This document shows, one piece after another, positions 7,511 through 12,780 of a DNA stretch of 14,946 nucleotides. Position numbers and translations under genes: made by a program. Source of the stretch: Candidatus Omnitrophota bacterium (lineage in GTDB: Bacteria > Omnitrophota > Gorgyraeia > Aquiviventales > Aquiviventaceae); assembly GCA_016180605.1 (NCBI GenBank), contig JACPAW010000142.1, forward strand, positions 1 to 14,946, in the 5' to 3' direction. The notes below the pieces were generated by a model that ran no database searches, was not told the DNA's origin, and saw only the letters and a list, made by a program, of their open reading frames with translations. Positions within the stretch are counted from its first letter, which is position 1; each line of letters starts with the position of its first letter.

Positions 7511-8324
7511 GACCGAAGAACACCCGATCTGGTGCCCCGGTTGCGGGGATTTCGGGGTGTTGGGTTCATTGTACAACTGTCTTGCCGGGCTTAAGGTCAA
7601 ACCAAAAGATTTGGTCGTGGTATCGGGGATTGGCTGCTCCGGCAGAACGCCTGGGTTCATCAAGTCTTACGGCTTTCACAGCCTTCATGGCCGTGTGCTG
7701 CCGGTTGCCCTGGGGGTCAAGTTGGCCAACCCATCCCTTGAGGTAATTGGAGTAGGAGGTGATGGAGACGGTTTTGCCATAGGCGGAGGCCACATCCCGC
7801 ATGCCGCACGCCGCAATCCCGACATGACCTATCTGATCATGGATAATTCTACTTACGGGCTGACCAAGGGCCAATATTCGCCTACTTCTCCTGCGGGATA
7901 CCAAGCCGGCTCTACTCCCTACGGCAGTATCGAACAGCCGCTGAATCCGTTAGCGATGCTCATCGCCTATGGCGCCAGTTTTGTAGGACAGGGCTACTCC
8001 GGAAAGCCCCGGGAGCTTACGGAGCTGGTCACTCAGGCCATTGAGCACAAAGGTTTTGCCTTCGTGAATGTGATCAGTCCTTGTATTACCTTTAACAATA
8101 CTTACAAAGTGGTTCCGCCTCGGTTGAAAGAGGTTCCTCAGGAGCACGATGTGAAGAATCGAGCCAAGGCTTTTGAGCTGGCTTTGGACACGCAGTCTGT
8201 TTGGCTGGGAGTTTTATATCAGAATCCGCGGCCGACATTCGAGCAAGAGGTTTCTCATGTCATTGAGAAGGCACAAGCTTCCAGCCCTCCGCGGTTAGAA
8301 GCCATTTTTGCCGAGTTTTCGTAA
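7470..8324 (+). CDS. korB: 2-oxoacid:ferredoxin oxidoreductase, beta subunit (KorB-type), copy 2
   Basis: This is the 284-residue beta subunit partnering the KorA ending at 7510. Cluster and cofactor motifs are complete: WCPGCGDFG (Cys22, Cys25), SGIGC (Cys56), SPC at about residue 205, GGDGDGFAIGGGH for TPP/Mg, and MDNSTYGLTKGQ. The cysteine spacing is the same as in copy 1 within what can be counted. ATG 7470 is chosen over the in-frame TTG 7461 because GAGGAGG at 7454-7460 lies 9 bases from the ATG and directly abuts the TTG. The start lies inside korA, a tight coupling not seen in the first pair. Confidence 0.94.
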   Translation: MSTVPVEVTPQQYKTEEHPIWCPGCGDFGVLGSLYNCLAGLKVKPKDLVVVSGIGCSGRTPGFIKSYGFHSLHGRVLPVALGVKLANPSLEVIGVGGDGDGFAIGGGHIPHAARRNPDMTYLIMDNSTYGLTKGQYSPTSPAGYQAGSTPYGSIEQPLNPLAMLIAYGASFVGQGYSGKPRELTELVTQAIEHKGFAFVNVISPCITFNNTYKVVPPRLKEVPQEHDVKNRAKAFELALDTQSVWLGVLYQNPRPTFEQEVSHVIEKAQASSPPRLEAIFAEFS

Positions 8325-8334
8325 ATCCTCTCTG

Positions 8335-9720
8335 ATGAAAACCCGCTTGGAAAAAGATTCGCTGGGAAGCAAGCGCGTTCCTTTGAATGCGTATTACGGC
8401 ATCCAAACTCTCCGTGCTGTGGAAAATTTTCCCATTAGCGGCCTGCGGTTACAGCACGAAATGGTGCTGGCTTTTGCCCTCATTAAAAAAGCAGCCGCCC
8501 AAGCCAATGCCAAGCTGGGACTGCTTCCCCGGCGCCATGCCTCTGCCATTATTCGCGCCTGCGACGAAGTCTTACGCGGAAAGCTGGATGACCAGTTTGT
8601 AGTAGACGCTTACCAGGCAGGAGCGGGCACTTCGTTTAATATGAACATGAACGAAGTCCTCGCCAACCGTGCCAATGAGCTGCTCGGAGCAAAGCGCGGC
8701 AGCTACCGCTATTTGCGCCCGAATGATCATGTCAATATGGCGCAGTCCACCAACGATACGTTCCCCACGGCAATTCGCCTGGCAGCGCTTCTATCGCTTG
8801 CTCCACTCGTTGAAGCCATGGAAGCTCTGGAACGTTCTCTGCAGAAGAAGGCGCGCGAGTTTGATTCCGTGGTTAAAGCAGGGCGAACCCATTTGCAAGA
8901 TGCGGTTCCTGTGCGGCTTGGCCGTGAATTCGGCGCTTATGCACTGGCCATCCGCAAAGCGCGGCAGCATATCCTGGATACCGCCCAAGCACTGAATGAG
9001 CTGAACTTAGGTGCCACCGCCGTGGGAACCGGTATGAATACGCATCCTCGCTACCGGTTTCTGGCGGTTAATGCCCTGCGCCGTATGAGCGGCTTTCCGG
9101 TTCGAGTGGCGGAAGATCTGATGGAGCGCACGCAAAGCCTCGGTGACTTTGCAAGATTAAGCGGTGCCCTGCGCGTCTTTGCCTTGGAACTTATTCGCAT
9201 TGCCAATGACCTGCGTTTGCTTAATTCCGGGCCGAACACCGGTTTTGGCGAGATTGATCTTCCAGCCATACAGCCAGGATCCTCCATCATGCCGGGAAAA
9301 GTGAATCCCGTCGTGCCCGAGATGGTCGATATGGTGGGTTTCCAGGTTCTGGGGCATGACGCGACGGTTTCTTTTGCCACTCAGGCAGGACAGCTGGAGC
9401 TTAACGTCATGATGCCGGTTGTCGCTTACAACCTGCTTCAGGCCATGCACCTGTTGACCCGCTCAACAGATGTTCTCGCGCATCGCTGCATTGACGGCAT
9501 TACGGCTCATTCGGATCGTTGCGAAGCTTTTGCGCACCGCAGTCTTGCGCTCGTGACGGCATTAGCTCCCAAGATTGGTTACCTGAGTGCTGCCATGATT
9601 GCGAAGGAATCTCTGGCGAGCGGAAAACCCCTCATCGATCTTGTGATACAGCACAACCTATTGGATCCCAAGACCGCTCGGCAACTGCTTGATCCGAACC
9701 GCCTCAGCCGCGGCGTATAG
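8335..9720 (+). CDS. aspA: Aspartate ammonia-lyase (aspartase)
   Basis: Aspartase reversibly splits L-aspartate into fumarate and ammonia. The 461-residue protein belongs to the fumarase/aspartase superfamily. The N-terminus (RLEKDSLGSKRVP, NAYYGIQTLRAVENFPISG) is typical of aspartase. The substrate-binding segments are GTS (98-100) in AGTSFNMNMNEVLANRA, QSTNDTFPTA (137-146) and THLQDA (185-190). The mobile catalytic loop GSSIMPGKVNPVVPEM begins at 315; its first Ser (316) aligns with the catalytic serine of bacterial aspartases, and VNPVVPEM rather than VNPTQCE argues against fumarase C. ATG 8335 lies 10 bases after korB; no clear ribosome-binding site is visible, so it may be read by coupling. 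Context suggests supply of fumarate to the metabolic branch served by the Kor enzymes. Confidence 0.93.
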   Translation: MKTRLEKDSLGSKRVPLNAYYGIQTLRAVENFPISGLRLQHEMVLAFALIKKAAAQANAKLGLLPRRHASAIIRACDEVLRGKLDDQFVVDAYQAGAGTSFNMNMNEVLANRANELLGAKRGSYRYLRPNDHVNMAQSTNDTFPTAIRLAALLSLAPLVEAMEALERSLQKKAREFDSVVKAGRTHLQDAVPVRLGREFGAYALAIRKARQHILDTAQALNELNLGATAVGTGMNTHPRYRFLAVNALRRMSGFPVRVAEDLMERTQSLGDFARLSGALRVFALELIRIANDLRLLNSGPNTGFGEIDLPAIQPGSSIMPGKVNPVVPEMVDMVGFQVLGHDATVSFATQAGQLELNVMMPVVAYNLLQAMHLLTRSTDVLAHRCIDGITAHSDRCEAFAHRSLALVTALAPKIGYLSAAMIAKESLASGKPLIDLVIQHNLLDPKTARQLLDPNRLSRGV

Positions 9721-9732
9721 CGAAAACCAACC

Positions 9733-9761
9733 TTCCGTTAAACTCTGGGTCGTGCTACAAT
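9733..9761 (+). promoter_or_regulatory. Possible promoter of the tRNA region
   Basis: TACAAT at 9756-9761 is a good -10-like hexamer, with TTCCGT at 9733-9738 as a poor -35 at 17-base spacing. It lies 16 bases before the first tRNA-like sequence. Weak, pattern-based call. Confidence 0.35.
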
Positions 9762-9777
9762 TCAATGTTTAAGGCAG

Positions 9778-9916
9778 GCGCCCGTAGCTCAATTTCAATC
9801 CCCGCTGATTTGCTTCGCAAATCAAAGATGCGGGGATTTCGCCCCCGCAGATAGAGACGCGGGGCGGATCAGCCCCTGGCTCTACCGCGGGGGCTGAGGA
9901 TAGAGCGCTTGGCTCC
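9778..9916 (+). pseudogene. Broken tRNA-Arg-like 5' part, interrupted in the D-loop
   Basis: Bases 9778-9794 (acceptor strand GCGCCCG, TA, D-stem GCTC, start of the D-loop AATT) and 9898-9916 (GGATA, D-stem GAGC, then GCTTGGCTCC) together reproduce the first half of an arginine-type tRNA. The two parts are split by about 103 bases of palindromic sequence. After about 9916 tRNA similarity stops: no matching anticodon stem, T-arm or CGGGCGC acceptor strand follows before the intact tRNA-Arg at 9969. It differs from that tRNA (GCGCTTGGCTCC versus GCGACTGGCTTC), so it looks like a diverged isoacceptor remnant rather than a fresh copy. Bases 9917-9968 hold a small perfect hairpin, CGTGTG-GGG-CACACG (9943-9957), and nothing else I recognise. 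Confidence 0.7.
9795..9897. repeat. Double palindromic insert inside the tRNA-Arg remnant
   Basis: Two hairpins lie head to tail. The first has outer stem AATCCCCGC (9797-9805)/GCGGGGATT (9830-9838), inner stem TGATTTG (9806-9812)/CAAATCA (9818-9824) and a five-base bulge AAGAT only on the 3' side. The second has GCCCCCGC (9841-9848)/GCGGGGGC (9887-9894), TAGAG (9852-9856)/CTCTA (9880-9884) and GGGGC (9861-9865)/GCCCC (9872-9876). The insert begins TCA and ends TGA. All stems are visible by eye. Confidence 0.85.
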
Positions 9917-9968
9917 ATCTAGACATCGATCTGAATGAATGACGTGTGGGGCACACGCTTGAAATCAA

Positions 9969-10042
9969 GCGCCCGTAGCTCAGTTGGATAGAGCGACTGG
10001 CTTCGAACCAGTAGGTCGGGCGTTCGAGTCGCCCCGGGCGCG
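9969..10042 (+). tRNA. tRNA-Arg (anticodon TCG)
   Basis: This is a complete 74-base cloverleaf. The acceptor is GCGCCCG/CGGGCGC with discriminator G, the D-stem GCTC/GAGC, and the anticodon stem ACTGG/CCAGT around loop CTTCGAA (anticodon TCG, reading CGA by Watson-Crick pairing). The T-arm is GGGCG-TTCGAGT-CGCCC. CCA is not encoded. It lies just downstream of a broken Arg-like 5' remnant. Confidence 0.96.
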
Positions 10043-10081
10043 TTTTCTAGTCGGTAAGATTCTTGCCACGTTCCTAAATAC

Positions 10082-10154
10082 GGGCCGCTAGCTCAGTTGG
10101 TAGAGCAGGGGACTCTTAATCCCAAGGTCGAAGGTTCGAAGCCTTCGCGGCCCA
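10082..10154 (+). tRNA. tRNA-Lys (anticodon CTT)
   Basis: This is a complete 73-base cloverleaf. The acceptor is GGGCCGC/GCGGCCC with discriminator A, the D-stem GCTC/GAGC, and the anticodon loop CTCTTAA (anticodon CTT). The T-arm is GAAGG-TTCGAAG-CCTTC. The outermost anticodon-stem pair is a G-A mismatch (GGGGA/TCCCA). CCA is not encoded; seven Ts follow immediately. Its last 18 bases and about 54 bases downstream are repeated at 10358-10430. Confidence 0.95.
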
Positions 10155-10208
10155 TTTTTTTGAAAATTGAATCAAGCGGCTTCGAAAAGAGCTGCGACTT
10201 GTTTTAAT
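10137..10208 (+). repeat. Left direct repeat: tRNA-Lys 3' end plus downstream flank
   Basis: 72 bases starting at CGAAGCCTTC in the T-arm and ending GTTTTAAT. It is identical to 10358-10430 except for one T fewer in the T run (7 versus 8). This copy belongs to the intact tRNA. The arrangement resembles attachment-site duplication. Confidence 0.93.
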
Positions 10209-10357
10209 TAAGGTCGGTGCGACGAATAGGAGCCCTTCGACTCAGCCTTCGGCTTCGCTCAGGGCAAATGGTGAGCGAAGTCGAACCAGAGCACCGACTT
10301 ACCTTAGGAGCAGCGAATGGCGACCCGAAGCAAAGCCGAAGGCGAAGCGGAGGGCGC
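10209..10357. repeat. Palindromic element between the tRNA-Lys direct repeats
   Basis: 149 non-coding bases between the 72/73-base direct repeats. An outer stem GTCGGTGC (10213-10220)/GCACCGAC (10291-10298) is extended by TAAG (10209-10212)/CTTA (10304-10307) with an unpaired 3' TTACC. Inside are TTCGAC (10236-10241)/GTCGAA and CTTCGCTCA/TGAGCGAAG around a GGGCAAATGG loop. A terminal motif GAATGGCGACCCGAAG (10315-10330) nearly matches the end of the element after tRNA-Gly. Bases 10236-10261 match 10835-10860 at 22 of 26 positions. No plausible protein is encoded. Confidence 0.85.
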
Positions 10358-10430
10358 CGAAGCCTTCGCGGCCCATTTTTTTTGAAAATTGAATCAAGCG
10401 GCTTCGAAAAGAGCTGCGACTTGTTTTAAT
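10358..10430 (+). repeat. Right direct repeat: orphan copy of the tRNA-Lys 3' end and flank
   Basis: 73 bases carrying CGAAGCCTTCGCGGCCCA, an 8-base T run and the following A/T-rich flank, identical to 10137-10208 apart from the T-run length. No tRNA body precedes it, so it cannot make a tRNA. It is the partner repeat bounding the element at 10209-10357. Confidence 0.92.
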
Positions 10431-10456
10431 CCATCTTTTGAATACGCCCCGCCCAT

Positions 10457-10516
10457 GGGCGAGTGGCGAAACTGCCCGCCCCGGCTTTGGTGATAGGCGG
10501 GCCGGGGGCATACGCG
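10457..10516 (+). pseudogene. Broken tRNA-Leu-like 5' part (remnant A), interrupted in the D-loop
   Basis: GGGCGAGTGGCGAAACTG (10457-10474) and GCATACGCG (10508-10516) are identical to the first 27 bases of the intact tRNA-Leu at 10627. They are split by about 33 GC-rich bases (10475-10507) holding competing stems GCCCGCC/GGCGGGC and CCCCGGC/GCCGGGG. Because of a G run, the break can equally be placed just before the GG of the D-loop. Similarity ends at 10516. GTCCC/GGGAC follows at about 10516-10534, then A/T-rich sequence. No anticodon arm, variable arm or T-arm remains. Confidence 0.75.
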
Positions 10517-10549
10517 TCCCGCCCCAACAGGGACATAGACATTTTATAC

Positions 10550-10624
10550 GGGCGGATGGCGGAATCCTTCGACTACGCTCAGGATTCCGTCCCGAGTGAA
10601 ATCGAGGGACGGAACTGGCAGGAC
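10550..10624 (+). pseudogene. Second broken tRNA-Leu-like 5' part (remnant B), interrupted in the D-loop
   Basis: GGGCGGATGGCGGAA (10550-10564) and CTGGCAGGAC (10615-10624) look like the acceptor strand and D-arm of a leucine tRNA with a slightly different acceptor sequence. They are split by about 50 bases. The insert region carries GGAATCCT (10561-10568)/AGGATTCC (10581-10588) and GTCCC (10589-10593)/GGGAC (10606-10610), and GGAA occurs at both edges. Only TA separates this remnant from the intact tRNA-Leu. Similarity is short, so this is less certain than remnant A. Confidence 0.6.
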
Positions 10625-10626
10625 TA

Positions 10627-10708
10627 GGGCGAGTGGCGAAACTGGCATACGCGCAGGCCTTAGGAGCCTGTCCCGAAAGGGGTGGAGGTTCAACTCCTCT
10701 CTCGCCCA
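10627..10708 (+). tRNA. tRNA-Leu (anticodon TAG)
   Basis: This is a complete 82-base class II tRNA. The acceptor is GGGCGAG/CTCGCCC with discriminator A, the D-stem GCG/CGC, and the anticodon stem CAGGC/GCCTG around CTTAGGA (anticodon TAG, reading CTA by Watson-Crick pairing). The long variable arm is CCC-GAAA-GGG with a GNRA-type loop. The T-arm is GGAGG-TTCAACT-CCTCT with one G-T pair. CCA is not encoded. Confidence 0.96.
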
Positions 10709-10731
10709 TTTGTACCGTTTGTAAGGTATTA

Positions 10732-10804
<73 letters not shown>

Positions 10805-10814
10805 TCTTTTTTAA

Positions 10815-10971
10815 ACTTGGTGAAGGATTTGTGGTTCGACTCGGCCTTCGGCCTTGTTCACCACAATCCCGAGCGAGTGAAACGAGTCGAGGGATTGAAA
10901 AGGAGTCCCCACAGCTTTGCTTAGCGCAAAACTAAGCAAAGCTAGCAGTGGGGATGAATGGCCGACCGAAG
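10815..10971. repeat. Palindromic element directly downstream of tRNA-Gly
   Basis: About 157 bases with no gene. The first hairpin is GGATTTGTGGT (10825-10835)/ACCACAATCC (10860-10869) with one bulged T and an inner GGCC-TTC-GGCC. Next comes AATCCC/GGGATT around GAGCGAG and GAGTCGA. A nested hairpin follows: TCCCCAC (10906-10912)/GTGGGGA (10948-10954) enclosing AGCTTTGCTTAG (10913-10924)/CTAAGCAAAGCT (10932-10943), with a 3'-side bulge AGCA. The end motif GAATGGCCGACCGAAG (10956-10971) nearly matches the tRNA-Lys element. Short similar flanks, GCTCTCTTTTTTAAA (10801) and GCTCTCTCTTTTAGA (10971), bracket it. Confidence 0.85.
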
Positions 10972-10981
10972 CTCTCTCTTT

Positions 10982-10987
10982 TAGAAT
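10982..10987 (+). promoter_or_regulatory. Possible -10 element for the EIIA-YvcK-GH57-HPr operon
   Basis: TAGAAT lies 20 bases before the EIIA start codon. No convincing -35 is visible at 16-18 bases upstream, where the palindromic element ends, so the call is weak. If real, the leader would be very short but would still include the GAGG ribosome site. Confidence 0.25.
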
Positions 10988-11007
10988 GAACTCTACGAGG
11001 TGAAATC

Positions 11008-11481
11008 ATGAACATTATGGGTGTTCTGGATGAACGGGCGGTAACCACATCGCTGAAAGCGCAAGCGTCCAAGGAAGAGATCATTCGGGAGCTGGTTCAG
11101 TTATTGGTGCGTGCGGGCTGTGTGAAGGAAAAAGATGTGAACAAGCTCGTTCAAATACTGCTCAAGCGGGAATCCCTCGGTTCAACGGGCATCGGCCAGG
11201 GTGTCGCCATCCCGCATGGCAAATCGGACTGCGTCAATAAGCTCGTCGCCGCCTTTGGAATTTCTCAAAGCGGCATTTCTTTTGATGCCTTGGATGGCGA
11301 GCTGGTCCATCTATTTTTTCTGCTCGTTGCCCCGGAAGATTCCGCAGGTCCTCACCTGAAAGCCTTAGCCCGAATTTCCCGGTTGCTGAAAGACCGGCAT
11401 TTCCGTGAGGTGCTGCAAGCGGCCAAGGATGAGAAGACCCTTGTCCATATTATCCGAGAGGAAGATGAGCGGCGGCATTAA
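11008..11481 (+). CDS. PTS EIIA domain protein, fructose/mannitol/nitrogen (PtsN-like) type
   Basis: A 157-residue single-domain EIIA that accepts phosphate from HPr on a histidine and either passes it to an EIIB or acts purely as a regulator, as EIIA-Ntr does. The phosphorylation motif GVAIPHGK places the active histidine at residue 70. The preceding LLKRESLGSTGIGQG and the later LVHLFFLLVAPEDSAGPHLKALARISRLL are family-typical. ATG 11008 has GAGG at 10997-11000 with 7-base spacing. No EIIB or EIIC gene is visible and the neighbours are YvcK and later HPr, so a regulatory role is more likely than sugar uptake, though the rest of the operon is not seen. Confidence 0.92.
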   Translation: MNIMGVLDERAVTTSLKAQASKEEIIRELVQLLVRAGCVKEKDVNKLVQILLKRESLGSTGIGQGVAIPHGKSDCVNKLVAAFGISQSGISFDALDGELVHLFFLLVAPEDSAGPHLKALARISRLLKDRHFREVLQAAKDEKTLVHIIREEDERRH

Positions 11482-11499
11482 TTCAGCACACCTTAGCGC

Positions 11500-12780
11500 A
11501 TGAATCCCCTCCATTTACTGAAATGGCTCTACCCTGGCATGCAAGTCAAGCGCTGGTTTTTCCTGGCAGTGGCGGGTGTTCTGTCTTTCGGTATCGGGGC
11601 CTCCTTACTTCCGATTGAAGGAGGTTTTGCTCTCCGGATCACGAGCCTTGCCATTTTAGTCGCAGGATTCATCGGCCTCTTGACGGGTTTTGGCATGATG
11701 GTCCGCTCCCTGCTTGAGGTTGTTTCTCCCGGGACGCAGGATTTGGTAGAGCTTGTTTTCCAACGCCGGCATCTGGAGAAAGGGCCCAAGATCGTTGCTG
11801 TAGGCGGTGGCACGGGGCTTTCTACTCTCCTGCATGGCCTTAAACAGTACACGACCCATATCACTGCAATTGTTACGGTAGCCGATGACGGAGGAAGTTC
11901 CGGGCGCTTGCGGGAGGAATTTGATGTGCTTCCTCCGGGAGACATCCGAAACTGCTTGGTGGCCTTAGCGGATGCCGAGCCGCTGATGCGCCAGTTGTTT
12001 CAGTACCGCTTCGCCGAGGAATCCGCACTGAAGGGGCATAGCTTTGGGAACCTCTTCATCACGGCGATGACCAAAATAACGGGGGATTTCGAGAGGGCGG
12101 TTCAGGCTTCCAGCAAGGTGCTCAACATCCGAGGCCGGGTGGTTCCTTCTACGAACGCCAAGGTAAGGCTTGCCGCAGAGCACGAGGATGGGAGTGTGAC
12201 ATTGGGCGAGTCTCATATCTCCAAAGCGGATGTTCCGATTAGGCGCATTTATCTGGAACCCACCCATTGCGAGCCAACCACTGAAGCTCTGATGAGTATT
12301 CGGGAAGCGCAAGCGATCATCCTGGGACCGGGTTCTCTCTATACCAGCATCATCCCGAATCTTTTGGTAGAAGGCATCACGGATGCCATCGTGCAGTCCA
12401 AGGCTTTGAAGATCTATGTTTGCAATGTGATGACGCAATCCCGGGAAACCCATGGTTTCCGGGCCAGCGATCATGTCCAAGCGCTCATCGCACATACGAA
12501 TCCTGGGATTGTCCAAGTCTGTGTCGTGAATACGGAGCCCATACCACAAGCGATGCAGGAGCGTTACCGCGAGGAAGAAGCCTTTCCCGTGGAAGCGGAT
12601 GTGGAGCGCATCCGCCAGTTGGGATACCAAGTCGTGGCGGATAACATCATCAGCACGCAGAATTATGTCCGCCATGACGCGGAAAAAATATCCAAACTCG
12701 TCATCCAATTCATCGTGGGCAATCGTGGCAAGGCTGCAGCTGCGGCTGCAATCCCTGTCCGGGTCGAGGTTCCTGCATGA
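11500..12780 (+). CDS. yvcK: YvcK/CofD-like gluconeogenesis factor with N-terminal membrane hairpin
   Basis: YvcK proteins bind UDP-sugars such as UDP-GlcNAc and link carbon status to cell-wall synthesis; the fold is shared with CofD but the transferase role is not established. In this 426-residue protein the core starts near 96 with KIVAVGGGTGLSTLL. It contains ADDGGSSGRLR (128-138), PPGDIRNCL (145-153), GHSFGNLF (178-185) and ILGPGSLYTSIIPNLLV further on. Before the core lie two hydrophobic stretches at about 19-37 and 47-68, predicted to anchor it in the membrane, an extension absent from the short Bacillus form. ATG 11500 is 18 bases after the EIIA stop and has no clear ribosome site. The stop overlaps the GH57 start as ATGA, so the two are coupled. 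Confidence 0.92.
   Translation: MNPLHLLKWLYPGMQVKRWFFLAVAGVLSFGIGASLLPIEGGFALRITSLAILVAGFIGLLTGFGMMVRSLLEVVSPGTQDLVELVFQRRHLEKGPKIVAVGGGTGLSTLLHGLKQYTTHITAIVTVADDGGSSGRLREEFDVLPPGDIRNCLVALADAEPLMRQLFQYRFAEESALKGHSFGNLFITAMTKITGDFERAVQASSKVLNIRGRVVPSTNAKVRLAAEHEDGSVTLGESHISKADVPIRRIYLEPTHCEPTTEALMSIREAQAIILGPGSLYTSIIPNLLVEGITDAIVQSKALKIYVCNVMTQSRETHGFRASDHVQALIAHTNPGIVQVCVVNTEPIPQAMQERYREEEAFPVEADVERIRQLGYQVVADNIISTQNYVRHDAEKISKLVIQFIVGNRGKAAAAAAIPVRVEVPA

Noticed and set aside
9795..9897. A tRNA intron (group I or other) in the Arg-like sequence
   Set aside because: The insert is too short for a group I intron, sits in the D-loop rather than the anticodon loop, and no 3' half of the tRNA follows.
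10217..10429. A 70-codon open frame through the tRNA-Lys palindromic element
   Set aside because: It runs through hairpins and the duplicated tRNA-Lys tail, has an arginine/serine-rich low-complexity translation and no good ribosome site.
10299..10709. A 136-codon minus-strand open frame
   Set aside because: It reads across tRNA-Leu and repeat sequence on the opposite strand; not a protein gene.
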